Shown: positions 1-12,093, counted from the stretch's first letter. The stretch is DNA of 64,000 nt from Isoetes taiwanensis (GCA_021234155.1 JAJEKV010000046.1:4380665-4444664); one strand, 5' to 3'. The notes: generated from the sequence alone by a model not told the origin. Translations and numbers: made by a program.

Positions 1-24
1 CCACGTGCAGGCTGCCTTCCTACA
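1..24 (-). repeat. start of copia 3' LTR
   Basis: Only the first 24 bases of this LTR are in the window. It follows a GAGGGGGAGA-type polypurine tract and resembles the 5' LTR start at 4629. Confidence 0.55.
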
Positions 25-39
25 ATCTCCCCCTCAGCC

Positions 40-3000
40 TGCACAATTTAATACTCCTACTTGTTGTTTAGCCAAGTTCAATTTGGGCTCAAGCACGCCT
101 TTGTAAGCATGTAGTTCCTGTTGCATGTCATTGAATGTGCCTTACTTCGATTTCTCCCTTCTCAACTTCATCTCTTTACAAAGTGATGATGTATCTCTAT
201 GTGTTTCTGCTCGAATGACAGTGGGATTTTTGCTCATGGCAACTCCACTTTTGTTATCGCAATAAAGTACAGCTTGCATTCTTACCGCGACATCCTAATT
301 CTTTTCAAAGATTCTTCGCAGCCAACACAATTTCTTGATGTCGCTAATGACAATGCTACATATTCCGCTTCAGACTTGACTTCGCTACACACTCTTGCTT
401 TTGCTCCCCAAGAAATGGTCAGATCCCCGATTTTGCATATATATATCCGGATGTGGATTTTTTGTCATCTATGTCTCCTCCCCCAAGACGACGATATCCA
501 ACTAGTCCGCCACCCTTCAGGTGAAGTGGATGCCATGATTCATTGTTCCCTTTAGATATCTCAAGACTCGCTTTAGTCTGCAACCCAATGTCAGACTCGG
601 TTATTGTTAAACGGCTAAGCAAATTCACAAGATAGGTGATATCCGGCCTAGTGCAATTTGCAGCGCATAACAAGCTGCCAACTAATTCAACGATAGGGTT
701 TTCGCTTTCATTTCTTTTCTTTCTTTCGCTGATTTAGGACACACATGTTGCTGCTAATTCTCGGCCCAGCGCTTATGGAGTCTTTGTGGTTACAACTCAG
801 ATCCGAAACCTATTCAAGATCTTTTAATGTAATCGTTTTTGAGTGAGGAATAGTTCCCCTTCACTCTATCTCTCTTCCTCGGACCTCCATTCCCAAATAA
901 TTTCTTTGAGTTCTCCCAAATCGGGCCATCCGAACCTACTTTTTAGCAATGCCTTTGCATTTATCAAGTTAAGATCCGGCTCATTGCTAACAATGACACA
1001 ATCATCTACATATAATGCCATCAACAAGCATTTATTTTTCCTTTTCCACATATACAAGTTCCCTTCGCTTTTAAGTTTTATAAACCCAATGGACGTAAGA
1101 AACTGCTCATACACAAGTATTAACCGCCTTTGAGGCTTGCCTCAAACCATATATTGCCTTTTTCAATTTACAAACCATATTAATGCCCTCGTTCATATCC
1201 CTCCGCTGCTCCATAAATATTTCCTCTTCCGTGATCTCCATTCAGAAGGCGCTTTGACATCCATGTGTTCCATATCCATGTTCCTTTGCACCGCTAGGGC
1301 CATCAATGCTCTTATGTCTGGTTAACTTCACAATGGGTGAGAAAGTATCTTTGTAATCTACTCCCCGCCTCCTGGCAGATACCCCCTTTGCAACCAAACG
1401 CCTTTATATCTTTCAACAGATCCATCCGCATTTCTCTTAATTTTAAAAGCCACTTGCTACCAACAATATTTTATTCTTTGGCTTTGTTACTAATTCATAT
1501 GTACCGTCTGCTCAAAGGATTTGAGCTCACTTTTTTATTGCTTTTCCCACTTCTCAAAGATCTCGTCCCGCCATTGCTTGCTCAACCGCCTTTGGCTCCA
1601 CAACACATGATATTACTCTTGGCTTTGGAACCCTCTTTTTTCGCCATATTGTTCGCTGTCAGAGGCGTTTCGATGTTAAACGCTTCTACTTCACTCACGA
1701 CGACTTCACTGCGTTCTAGCCTCTGGAACTCTATCACCTTCCTCCGCAGTTTTTGCTCGGGATCCACGGCTATGTCCGAGCCGCAGCTTTCGGTGATGTT
1801 CATCTTTCCGTGCACTATCGGCTTCCACGGCCTCATGCACCTCCCCGATGCACATTTTCCCGGCAGTATGAGGTGCACTTTCTGGGCCTCCAAGACCTCA
1901 TGCACTTCATCCGACTCAAGGTCAATTATCTCATCATCAATTGACGAATCGCTGAGTTTGCTCATTCATATCCTTCTCTTGATCCGCTTATGGTCATCAC
2001 CTTCAATGTAATCCAATGGCACCCATTCTTCCTTTTTCGAACTTGCCAAGATCTCTCCCGTTCTTGTACAATACCCCTCATCAAATACTACATCCCCGCT
2101 ATGTATATCTTCCCGGAAACAGATCATACAAATTGCACTCCATTAGTTTCTCATCATATCCTACTAAAAACGCACAAGCTCCTCCGTCATTGCTTTTCCC
2201 CGAGCTCTTTCAGGGATTAGCATGTATGCAAGGCATCCATAGACTTTCAATCTCCTTACATGCATCGCTTTTTGACCTTGTCCATACTTTCTCGCACAGC
2301 CCATCAATCCCAAAGAAGGCGCTTTGTTTTGTATATAACAAGTACCGCGAATCGCTTCCCTTCATAAATGATTCAGCAAACCTCGCATGTTTCAACATGC
2401 ATCTTGCCGCGATTCATGATGGTTTCTTTTGCTTCACACCCCATTTTGTTAAGGGCGTGTATCTACACGTGAATCCCTTCTCCGATCCCACGATCCGGGA
2501 CAAAATTTGACAAACTCTCTCCGACCTATATTCTCCTCCCAAGTCCGTTTTAAACACTTTATTTGCGAGGATGTTCCCCCGCCGCCTCGCAAAGAAAAGC
2601 TTAAAAGCACTAAACACTTTGGCCCTTGGACCCGAAAATAGCATTTAGTACGCCGAGAAAAAATCATCAAGAACGTGGCAAAGTAATGTTTGCCACCTAG
2701 GCTTTGCACCGCGATAGGCCCACAAACGCCGAGTGTACTAACTCTAACAATTTTTCTCGCACTCCTCCCCTTGTGTTTGAAGGGTAACCTACTTGCTTGC
2801 CAAGCATACACGCCAAGATATTCCATGATTCTCATTTCCAAAATTCAAATCATTCAATAAATTGTGCCTTTTGCAATCTTGATGCTATTGTAATTGACAT
2901 GTGCTAATCTTAGATGCCAAAATGCATATATCATCCAACAAAGACACCTTATTAATGGTCCGCAAGTCTAATTGAAATAAATTCCCATTCCTCCTCAGGC

Positions 3001-4375
3001 TTCAAATACTTTCACACCATTTTTGAAAAAACTACATCCACGCTTATGAAATAGTAACTCAATATCACTATCAACAATGTTTGCAACCGATACCAAATTA
3101 AAGAGCATCCCGGGGGTGTACAATGCATCCGGTACGCTGAGAACAGATTGATCCTAAGCATTAACTCTAGTTCTCCTTGTCCATAAATCTTCGCTTTCAG
3201 TTCCATTTCCCATCCGCACCACCCGTGATGCCTTGCTAGATTCAACATTTTTAGCAATCCAGAGGTATTTACTACGGAGACCTCACCTCCCTAATCTAAA
3301 GTCAATGTATTAGTTCCACCAAATTGGATTTACAAGCATTTACCAAAGCACGCTTTGAGCTTAAACTTAAAATCGATTCACTTACTTCTTGATCGATGGG
3401 CCCCAACAACCGATACCTCATCCTCCTTTTTCTAAGCCACCGCTACACTTGCCATCGGTCGAAGATCGACCCGGCTCGCCATCCACCGACCTCTGGACCA
3501 TTTTCCTCGGTTTGGACATTCAGCTTTTTATGTGACCATATTCCTCCCACCCCGTAACATTGAAGGCTCCCTTCCTCGGCCTCTTCCACGGCCTCGTCCC
3601 ACGATCCGCCGATTCACCTGTATATATACGCACGGGCGATCCTCTTCTTGCTCCTTCACCTGCAGGTGCTGAACTTCTTCTCCAAGCTTCTCTTGTTCTA
3701 ACTTTCGATTCGATAGCCTCTATGGCTTCATCAAAGCGTCTTGCAGTCCGTACTAATCTAGCGATATCCTTAGAAAAACTTTGAAAAGCTTTCGAACTAA
3801 CGTATTTGCCTTAGATCATTTCGAATATGCCGCTCCGGCACCTTCAAGATCATGGAAAAGAATCTGAAATTTTACAAACAATTCTTGTACCTTATCTCCT
3901 TTTCCTGCATCGTAGGGTTCGCAATCTCATCTCCAAAGACGTCAATTTGTAAGAGGTTTGCTCCCGGAATCTTGCCAACAAATAGCTCCACATATCGCTT
4001 AAGCCGTCTTGCCTTGGATCTCCAGCATTATATCTCCACCGAAGTTTTGCCATAATAATAGCCGGGCTCTTTCTTCTTTCTCCTCATATCAGAACTTCAT
4101 CCTTGTCTTCCCCTTTGGTGGTCTCCCCTTTTCTCGATTTCACCTTGACAAAGAAATTTCTTGCCCTTTCCTCTCGGCTGGGGGATCAACCACATCCCAA
4201 AGTTTGTCAATCTTCAAGGCTTCGGTGATCTTGACCTTCCGGAATTTGAAATCAATCTCACCATCAAACACTTCTCACATTGCTTATATAGGTGAGTGCA
4301 AGTCACTCACCATTCTTTCCGATTCCAAGTCGGCTTTTGCTAGCTCGATACCACCGAAAGTAAATTGATCTCCGC
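40..4375 (-). pseudogene. copia gag-pol remnants
   Basis: Fragments are read on the minus strand. The gag-like part is about 3530-4375, ending in a degraded CCHC knuckle near 3545-3560 (C-Y-G...H-K). Integrase is at 2449-2841 (GPI..SLGGKHYF, FSRRTKC). The integrase-RT linker is at about 1580-1970. RT is at 866-1114, with the copia YVDD box (LYVDDCVIVSN) and the LLKSRFGWPDLGELK segment. RNase H is at 419-673 (NCTRPDITYLVNLLSR, DKKSTSGYI). The C-terminal LTKAL-type tail decays towards position 40. Several frames are needed, so no intact polyprotein exists in the sequence as given. Confidence 0.8.
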
Positions 4376-4423
4376 GCACACCGATCTCCGACCGCCCAAG
4401 CAGCCGGAGAGCCTAAGCGACCA

Positions 4424-4629
4424 AAGATGATATGCCAAATCACAGCCGATCAATCGGCTTCAGACTCAGGACTACTCCATATCCCGGGCCAGGTGCACTA
4501 CCTTTATCCCCAAAAGCCTATCATCTTTGCATGCATCCGGCCGTTGAGGTTTCCCCAGAACGGTTCAGTTCTCACCTCCATCCGGGCACGAGATATTTGT
4601 TATCGCACGTGCGGGCTGCTTTTCCTACA
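4424..4629 (-). repeat. copia 5' LTR (about 200 bp)
   Basis: It begins TGTAGGAAAAGCAGCCCGCA on the minus strand and matches the first 24 bases of the window read on the same strand, where the 3' LTR starts after a polypurine tract. The inner boundary is set by the adjoining primer-binding-site-like sequence and is approximate. Confidence 0.6.
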
Positions 4630-5050
4630 AATGATGCAATTTTGTATAGACATTCGTTGACAAACAATGCATCCTAGAGAGTAAGAAGACAAAGTAAATG
4701 GAGCTAAAGTGGGGAATGGGGGTTATGATATGTTAGACAAACGGCTAGTGCTAACTTTAGGTTACATGTCTATTAAGTTGTTTACTACATGGCTTATAAG
4801 CTCCTACTCAATAGTGGAGAGAGATATATGCCCAAATCCTGATGGAATTTTTCATCTGAAGCAAATAAAGTATCTAACAGTGTTGGACGCCCTCAATTGC
4901 TTGCTTCTTCAACAAGGCCCAAATGGCTGTTTTGTCTAGTGTAAATCTCCTAGTGATCTGATGAACCTCGCAAAAATTATGGAGCAATGGTGGACAGTTG
5001 CATTATTGTTAAACATTTCAAGTCTGGAATCTGTGCTCATCAAAACGTTT
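4630..5050. other. intergenic, no recognised gene
   Basis: There is one 76-codon plus-strand ORF (4709-4939) with no recognisable domain. The stretch could hold decayed 5' exons of the amidase duplicate that follows, but I cannot align it. Confidence 0.3.
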
Positions 5051-5054
5051 TGCT

Positions 5055-5428
5055 TTGTTCAAGAGGAGGCTCATGTATTACTTTATGGAGCCTTTTAAAC
5101 AACTAGATGTAATTGTTACTCCAACAACTCCATATGTGCAATATACAGTCTCCATTTTGTTATGTTATGAGTACTCATTGAATGAAACGCATTTTGCTTT
5201 GTCGGCATGACATCACCTTTGATACCCCTTGAGTCTGATCTCGAAACCAATAGGAAGGGTCTTTTCAATTACAAGCAACTGATACAAAGTGTCCCAGTTA
5301 AAATTTTTCCATTTTGTATGGTTAATGTGGGAAAACATTGTTCTATAAGTAGGCTTTGATGCAAAATGGCTTCAATTGGGATGCAACTTATTGGGCGCCC
5401 TTGCATTGCTGCAGCAATTGAGGTGGGT
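5055..5428 (+). pseudogene. FAAH-like amidase, partial decayed duplicate
   Basis: Two blocks match exons of the amidase at 9333-10339. At 5055-5140, MYYFMEPFKQLDVIVTPTTP parallels MHYHSEIFKKADIIITPTTA. At 5365-5425, GMQLIGRPCIAAAIEVG parallels GIQLIGKAWSEATLLRVAYAIE. The intervening exons (GTAPVISLG and MRYQIVGNFLGLPAIS) are missing and the flanking frames are open to stops. It is therefore read as a truncated tandem copy of the neighbouring gene. Confidence 0.6.
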
Positions 5429-5429
5429 T

Positions 5430-6054
5430 TTGAATTGCACACGTCTTAGGTAAATAAGATGAGTTTCCGTATTTGACACCATTCAAATAGAATAAAAATA
5501 TTCTATTCCCAAAAGATTTCTAGAGAAGAAAAAGAAACAACACTACAAAGCTGAATAAAGTTTGTAGTTCCAATAGGTTTTGCCTTTATTAATGAGCTCT
5601 CGGTGGATTGTCCAAACAAGCAATATATTAAAACTTGCTCTGTGAGACCATTAAATCAGTTCTCAATTTAGAATTGTGAATTTCCATATTGCTTCATTTG
5701 CAATATTTTTTTTTGAACACCAAACTTTTGAAGAACTATTAGTTTTGCAAAAGAATCTAGAAGGAAAGGAGGTAGCTGTTTATATCCCTTTATGGCTAAA
5801 TACAATTTCCTACAAGTAGTGTCATTGTACAACGATCTTCTACAAATAGTAGAACAATGTCACAACAAATAACAGGATAAGCATGCCTCGAATCCCTTGT
5901 GGCCAAAATACAAAGGTCTTCAAGTGCATATGATAAAAATGCCTTGAATCCCTCTCTGATTAAATGCAAAGGCCTCCCACAAGTAGCATTGGCTTGTCTT
6001 GAGTCACATTGGAATGATTACTTACTGTGATCTATAAAATGGACTCCTCGTAGA
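5430..6054. other. AT-rich intergenic stretch
   Basis: No coding signal is seen. A short motif (GCCTYGAATCCCT...ACAAAGG) recurs at about 5885 and 5941, suggesting a decayed tandem repeat. Confidence 0.3.
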
Positions 6055-6965
6055 ACTTTTACAAAACCATCGTTTTGATTAAATATGAATTCATAGGCAT
6101 TCTATGAGCATAGGGGTTTCAGAAGTGGTGCTCTGGTTCATGCTCATCTCCCCTTTCCACTTGATCAGCTCCATTATTCTGAAACTTAGACCAAGTAGCA
6201 TTAGGACAAGGAAATTTCAAAAGCATGTCATTAAGATGAATGAAGTCACTACATCTAGGATTTTGTAACTTACATATTGACCCATCTTCAATTGAGGAGG
6301 TTGGGGCAATTCTTTGCTGTCATGAATGGAATACACAGAGATTAGAAAGTCATGTAAGATCCTCACCCGATGTGATCGAGGCAAGATAATTAGTCTAAAC
6401 GTTTTTGGAAAATTAATTTGGTCCATAATGAGGGAAAAAAAAAGAAAGAAACAAAACAAAAACAAAGCGCCTTACCATCTGCCCATTTTTTTCAGTCGAG
6501 GGAGTTGGAGTTGGCAGTTCTCGCCCATTGCGAATAGGAATACATTTACAGGGGAAATCATAAGACTTCTTTTGATTACGACGAGTTTGTTGCTCATGTT
6601 TAGGAGATGCGAGCACATCCTGGAAAGATACAAAGGCTCAAGAAGATACTAAACATGGACCATTATGATACTTATCTCCTTCTATGAAATGAAATCCTTT
6701 ACGAAAAAGATAGTTGTCTCCTTCTATGTATCCTTTACCAAACAGGATAGAAGATTGTCTCTGAGATTTGTGCTATTGGACTTAATGATCTTAAACATGT
6801 AAGAACATAATGAGACTTATCTCCTTCTATATTGAGATGAAATCCTTTAACAAGCAATATAGGTAAATCAAACCATCTTTGAGATTTGTGCTATAGGACA
6901 AAGTATGAGATCACGGATTCATTAGTCTTGGAAAACAAAAAAAATTCATGAAGCATGCAAGGGGG
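6055..6965. repeat. dispersed repeat R1, copy 1 (uninterrupted)
   Basis: It closely matches 53690-54386, for example GAATGAAGTCACTA, AACTTACATATTGA, CATCTTCAATTGAGGA and GTCATGAATGGAATACACA. It then matches 57728-57850 (GAGATTTGTRCTAT, GATTCRTTAGTCTTG). This copy is continuous where copy 2 is split by a transposon, so it serves as the empty site. It encodes nothing recognisable and is probably an old LTR or non-autonomous element. Confidence 0.7.
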
Positions 6966-7465
6966 TGTTAAAGTGCCAGTGCCAGGAGAAGACTAGGAGG
7001 GAAAAAGTCACGACTCTAAGTGAGATGTTTGGAGGGTGTTCATTGACTACTCACATAAGGGCACAAATTGAACAGTAGCCATATATACATCTCAAATGCT
7101 ATGCATACTACATGGCAGCATGCCTAGTGAGATAACCTATACTGCAAGCCTAATAACATGCCAAGTAGGTAATGCCACCTCAAGTTATGAGGTGTCAAAG
7201 AGGTGGGGGTTTTGGTACCACCAAGTGCGGCGTAAAATACATATATTATATTGCAATGTCACTAGCAAGGGTACCGCAAGAATTGTACCATTGGGGGCAA
7301 CCATTAGAACCCATTATGTTGCACACATTTATAAAACACGCGAATATAATCTATATTGCCATGTGGCAATACATATGAGCCAATGGCCCATTAGACCCTA
7401 ACCCTAAAAAGTGTGGAGTTAAAGAGGCAAAAAACCTAAAAGTGACCTTTTTCGATTCCAGCCTT
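6966..7465. other. intergenic, no gene seen
   Basis: Plus-strand ORFs up to 101 codons show no domain. A short CCCTAACCCTAA tract lies at about 7396. Nothing else is supportable. Confidence 0.3.
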
Positions 7466-7469
7466 AGAA

Positions 7470-8240
7470 GCGTGCATTAGAGCGGTGCCTGACAGCTTCT
7501 GGCTTCCTAATCACTCGGCTTGGGCTCAAGGTAGTAGCATCGAGACAAGACATCAGGCTTCCCTTGGAGAGGTCCAGGATGATACTTGATCATGAAATCA
7601 ATGCGAGATAATACTTGAGTATCCCACTGACTCTGCCGACAGTTGAGCACTCGAGCAGACTGAAAATTTTTCAAGTTTTAATGATTCATATAGATTGTGA
7701 CCTTATGAGAAATTCCTTCCAGAGAACATCTCCACTCCATCAACTATAGCAAACAACTCCTTGCCATAATTTAGATAGTTGATTTCGGCAGCCTGGAACT
7801 TTTACGAGTGATGGGTGATCATATGTAGCTCATAGTCATCCCCCTCCGGTGACAAGATACCCCCAAAAGCAAAATCAGAAGCATCTACTTCGACAACATA
7901 TAGGCACAAAGGATTTGCATGAGCAAGAATTGGTGTCCTGGTAAAAGCATGCTTCAGAGTAACGAAAGCAGTTTCTACTTCCACACTCCATTCAAATGGC
8001 ACATCCTTTGTTGTGAAGCGTGTCAAAGGAAGGACGATCTCCGAATAATCCCGAATAAAACACCGATAGAAGTTGGCAAATCGAAGAAAATACTGAACAT
8101 CTAGGACGAAAGAAGGTGTTTGCCACTCCAAAACAGTCTCCATGAGAAGTGATACAATAGCCAAAACACTCCACAATCCCGGGGACTTCACCATTAAGAA
8201 CCCGTATAGACCAACATCGTGACTGGTAGGGGGTTTTTTA
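7470..8240 (-). pseudogene. Ty3/gypsy pol remnant (end of RT and RNase H)
   Basis: The minus-strand ORF 7802-8248 carries the RT-RNase H junction: FANFYRCFIRDYSEIVLPLTR, FEWSVEVETAFVTLKHAF, PILAHANP, VEVDASDFAFGGILS. RNase H continues in other frames down to about 7480 (NYGKELFAIVDG, then KYHPGPLQGKPDVLSR). No integrase or LTR is found. The wording is close to the family of the remnant at 46.7-48.9 kb, which stops about where this one begins. Confidence 0.8.
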
Positions 8241-9332
8241 ATTGGCAAAGGGGTCCGTAGATGGGCGGGATGGTTGTACGAAAAAACTTATTCTAGTAGT
8301 ACTCCAAACGTTAGGGGCGGTGGGCGGGAAATGGCGCTCCCGCATGGATCCGGGTAGGGGTATAGGGCTTCTTATTTGGATCCGACAGGGTTTGCATTCG
8401 AGTAAGGGAGCAATCAAGTTGGAGGCAATGCATTTTCTTGCTTTGTTTTTTACATTTCTTTATTCTAAACTTTTTGCTTCTCTCGATTCTCTGATCCGAC
8501 CATGTTCTACCTCTTTTTTCAGAGGGATAATATCAGAGTTTGTGCCAGGAAGCCGTTTTGGAACATTTAATAACGATTTTCAGCGAGTTTCAACAAGGTT
8601 TTTCAGCAAGTTTTCAACAAGTTTCTTCATCGAGTTTTTTGTTTAACCCACAGGTTAGGTCGCTCTGTGCATGTCAATGTCTTCTTTGTACTTCCTTATA
8701 TTTTGACTTTGCTTTTGTTCCTCTTCAAAACAATCCGTTTACAGATTTGTTCCTTGGCCGGTTACGGATTTGCCATGTTTGGATGCCATTATCTGTCATC
8801 TGGTTTTCTATAGCGCAGCTTTTTATTCTAAACTTAATATAGGATAAAAAGAGCTATCTAGCAATGACGTCCTTTGTTGTTCCAACGCCATGGTTTTTAT
8901 GGATTGTGTTTTTGATGGTTTTCTTTTTTACAACACAAATCTTTATTACATTTTGAAGAGTATAGGGTGCAAGTTTAATTGCATTTTACAGGTTAGTAAG
9001 CATTAATTAGGATTTTTGTCTTTGCCTCCTGTTCATGGCTGAATTATTACTGTTAAAAAACAAAGTCACTGTTAAAAAACAAAGTCAAACATGACATGGT
9101 ATTAACACAATTCTGGTTATTGCAGTTACCACTTTCTAGGATTCCTTACTTTCAACAGGTATATTGATTTTTTTCTTGATGTGGCATTTTTTATCATGAA
9201 CTATGAACTAATCCTTGATTTAAGAAGCCATTATTCTGACCATCAGTCATTTTATGACGCACATATTTTACCAGAATGTTGATTTCAAGCCATGCATGCA
9301 GTTAATTGTTAAAGTGATGATCTGACTTGCAG
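8241..9332. other. intergenic or intronic, no gene recognised
   Basis: ORFs at 8242-8842 are low-complexity (Phe/Ser rich) and show no domain. A possible small exon flanked by ag/gt (9127-9159) just upstream of the amidase exons could not be verified. Confidence 0.3.
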
Positions 9333-10339
9333 ATACCGTCAAATGCACTACCACAGTGAAATATTCAAGAAGGCAGATATTATCATCACTCCTACTACAG
9401 CGTATATTTGGAGTTCTTTTTGTTCTTTTCTTCTTGCAAGTGAAACATCTGGTTCTAATAAATTAAAGTAATTTTTGCTGTACAGAGGAACAGCTCCTGT
9501 CATTTCACTAGGTGCTACAGCATATGGAGAATTGAACTATGGTGAAGGCGGTAAGCGGCTTTGTGGTTGGGATGCCATGGCAATTTCATGCATATGACTA
9601 CAAGTAATCTTGCTGACTTGGACATTTAATGTTTATAGCCAAGCTCATGCGCTATCAGATCGTTGGGAACTTCCTTGGACTACCTGCTATATCAGTTCTT
9701 GTGAGGATGACTTTATTGCTTCTTGTATGTTGCGGGTAAAAGCATGCTACGGTGTACCACTTTTGGAACCCTCAAAAGTACCCACATTAGGTACTTTTAA
9801 AAATGATACTTTCTAGTTTTTCTCTCCATTAAAATCAATCGAAAGTTTTTGCATTGAAGGTCAATAACATGTCAATCTATAGTACTACAGGATAACAATA
9901 CTATTAGAGACTAAAATAAATGAATTAACTCTCAAACTTATTATTTATTGCGACATTATGCAAGTTCCCAGTACCCAGTGCTGGGTACTTTTCTGGGTAG
10001 TTTCGCACTCCCTAAAAAGTACTTTAGATGGTACACCCTAGCATGCTTTCACCCTTGCCTTAAATGAATTGGTGGCATGTGCTAAATTGTGAATTGCAGG
10101 TTGGAGTTGACGAGGAAGGTCTACCTATAGGCATTCAACTTATTGGCAAGGCATGGTCAGAGGCCACTTTGTTGCGGGTTGCGTATGCCATTGAGGTAAC
10201 ATTTGCAATAGTATTTCCTTAATAATGCCTTCGAGATTGGGATTGGTTTCTTTAACTGAGGTGTAAGGTGCAATTGCAGGTTATGTGCACTCACCTTCAA
10301 AGAAGACCAGAGGTTCTGTATGACCTTTTGTTACAATGA
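9333..10339 (+). CDS. FAAH-like amidase, 3' exons only
   Basis: Amidase-signature family, closest in pattern to plant fatty acid amide hydrolases, which hydrolyse N-acylethanolamines. Five exons with GT-AG junctions and compatible phases: 9333-9401 (MHYHSEIFKKADIIITPTTA), 9486-9550 (GTAPVISLGATAYGE), 9639-9700 (LMRYQIVGNFLGLPAISVL), 10100-10195 (GLPIGIQLIGKAWSEATLLR), and 10280-10339, ending CTHLQRRPEVLYDLLLQ and TGA. These form only the C-terminal quarter of such a protein. The GGSS catalytic core and 5' exons are not found within the window. It is either a gene whose 5' part lies beyond the repeats upstream, or a truncated duplicate. The reading frame itself is intact. Confidence 0.75.
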
Positions 10340-10790
10340 CATACAACCCAATGTTTACTTCAAGACGGATTAAGTTATTGGGCTGGTTTAAGTAAATTAC
10401 GGGCTCTCACCATTTCTTTACAAGATTTCATCACTGGACAGGAAATGGTTGAAAGTTGATATCATAGCTCTTGTATTCTTCGCAGAAATGATGGGAATGG
10501 CATTTTTGAAGTATCTCATTTATCACAAGACAACATATAAGTATAATTTCATTAATTGTGGACTTTGCCTAAGTCCATATGACTCCCAAATGCACCTTTT
10601 TTAGAATATAAGGGTTTTATTTAGTAGAATGATGCAAAATTTCGAAATGCGTGCAGGTAGGTGAGATGGCAGGCCTTGTATCTATTAAGCCAAAAAAGTG
10701 CCAACCGAGTTTGTGTCTCGCCCAAGCACCTTCTGTAGACGTGGTCTCGCCACAGCAGCCGGCATTCGCAAATCTGCATAGTCTAGATTC
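10340..10790. other. intergenic after amidase
   Basis: AT-rich 3' flank with no ORF I can support. The gene-dense island begins just beyond. Confidence 0.3.
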
Positions 10791-10808
10791 ATAGTCGTGC
10801 CAGTCAGA

Positions 10809-11302
10809 ATGGTCCGAACCAGGCGCAGCGATGGATTCACAATGAGCGAAATGCAGTGCCATATCGCCGAGCCAATATTAGCTCATGCGAATGAGCTTCA
10901 GGTTGAGGTGCAGAACGAGATAAACCAAAATGGCATGAGAGGAAATGAGACACCAACTCGGGAAGCTCCTTCGCCGTGGGAGAGTTGATGAAGGATGGCG
11001 ATGAGCCCGATCACCTAAAGAGGGTAGAGCTGGAAGACCGCTTTTGATTTCCTTGAAACGCCATATTTACAGGTAAGGAAGCTCAAGAGGTTGCTGAAAA
11101 TGGAGGATGTTTGGGCACAACTTGATTCCGGGTCGTTATTTAAGAAGCTTTACAAGAAGGAAAAGAGGCAGCGTGTGGCTTTGGTAACGAAACTCATCCT
11201 CAGCCGATGGGAGAATTGGATGACTGGCTGGATCTGTATAGCCGACAAGCCATAACAGAGTTCCAACTGGGAGATCTAATTACGGTGGAACCCGGATATT
11301 GA
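10809..11302 (+). CDS. unrecognised island protein, frameshifted
   Basis: Coding-like sequence from an ATG at 10809 (MVRTRRSDGFTMSEMQCH) through a basic, helix-rich middle (11070-11200, YLQVRKLKRLLKMEDVWAQL then KKLYKKEKRQRVALV). The tail is acidic and aromatic (GELDDWLDLYSRQAITEFQL) and ends at TGA 11300-11302. At least two frame changes are needed, which may be consensus errors. No domain is recognised. The AAATTGGGC palindrome cluster starts about 220 bp downstream. Confidence 0.4.
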
Positions 11303-11518
11303 CTCCAAACGTCCATGTTTAATATTATCTATTATTATCTATTATCTTTACATTTCAACTATCTCTTTCGAGGCATGTTGTTTAGTTGATATTATTATCT
11401 ACGTAATCCATCCATGTACTCCATTCCTATATGAATAGAATTGTTTTGTCTACATTGAGAACAGCCCATGACGTGCAATTTCTGAATAGTAATATCTTGT
11501 TTCATCGAGGGCCTCGTG

Positions 11519-11690
11519 GAGGAAATTGGGCGCACCACTTTCCTTCGAGGAAATTGGGCGCTTCGCCCGGTTTCTTCGGGAATAGTCCCCCCGTAAATTG
11601 GGCAGCCCACTTTGCCCTTCGGAGATGGCTTGAAGATAGTTTCATGAAGGCTTCCGCTTTCAGGAAAATTGGGCGCCCGCCCACTTTCCT
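11519..11690. repeat. palindromic repeat cluster P (4 copies)
   Basis: AAATTGGGC with a degraded GCCCACTTT partner appears at about 11523, 11550, 11595-11613 and 11664-11689. The last copy reads AAAATTGGGCGCC/CGCCCACTTT. It lies between the 3' ends of two converging genes (stops at 11302 and 11817). Confidence 0.75.
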
Positions 11691-11816
11691 TCTTGTAGGC
11701 AAAAGGAAAACGACAAAACGTAGATCAGAACCGAAGATAAGAACTAAAAGATAACAACTGAATCATGCACAACACAGTTACATCATCATATCATATAAAG
11801 TTATGAAATACATGAC

Positions 11817-12050
11817 TCATAGATTGTAATTATTGGTGATTCTATTAATCTCAAAAGCCATGCGCTCCGGAACCCACACAATATGGATAGTAACATGATA
11901 CTCGCCGGGGGAGTCTTCCTTTCGACCAGTAGCTATACCATACAGCCAGGGATCGAGGGAGATCCCTTTGGACTCGCAGGCATGAAGATCGTCAAAGGTC
12001 ATAAGGCAAGTGAGGGTGTCAACATGGGACCTCGGAAGACGGCGAGACAT
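11817..12050 (-). CDS. SLDPWL small-protein family, member A
   Basis: An intact 77-codon ORF is read from the ATG at 12050 (MSRRLPRSHVDTLTC). I prefer this start over the upstream ATG at 12116 because it gives about 15 residues before the conserved Cys, as in members B and C. It is also preceded by a TATA box (CTATAAAT, minus strand, 12086-12093). Conserved features are LTC, then a F-D-D core, GISLDPWL, and a C-terminal VTIHIVW beta-strand-like segment. No known domain is recognised. It is transcribed divergently from member B. Confidence 0.6.
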   Translation of the reverse strand: MSRRLPRSHVDTLTCLMTFDDLHACESKGISLDPWLYGIATGRKEDSPGEYHVTIHIVWVPERMAFEINRITNNYNL

Positions 12051-12085
12051 GGCAAAGGAATGTGTTGTGCCCTCGAATGCGGCTA

Positions 12086-12093
12086 CATTTATA
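12086..12093 (-). promoter_or_regulatory. TATA box of member A
   Basis: TATAAATG on the minus strand lies about 36 nt upstream of the chosen ATG, the same arrangement as in members B and C. Confidence 0.5.

Larger units (their letters stand above)
1..4629 (-). mobile_element. Ty1/copia LTR retrotransposon, decayed, 3' LTR cut by window edge
   Basis: Minus-strand order gag, integrase, reverse transcriptase, RNase H is that of Ty1/copia. Both LTR starts are visible: on the minus strand TGTAGGAAAAGCAGCC starts at 4629 and TGTAGGAAGGCAGCC starts at 24. A purine tract (GAGGGGGAGAT, 25-35 region) sits just upstream of the 3' LTR. A degraded tRNA-Met-like primer site (TTGGTCGCTTAGGCTCTC, minus strand) lies near 4405-4423. 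Nearly every reading frame is interrupted, although some breaks may be consensus errors. Confidence 0.85.

Noticed and set aside
8242-8842. Two overlapping plus-strand ORFs of 134 and 100 codons
   Set aside because: Low-complexity Phe/Ser sequence with no domain; likely decayed LTR or intron sequence.
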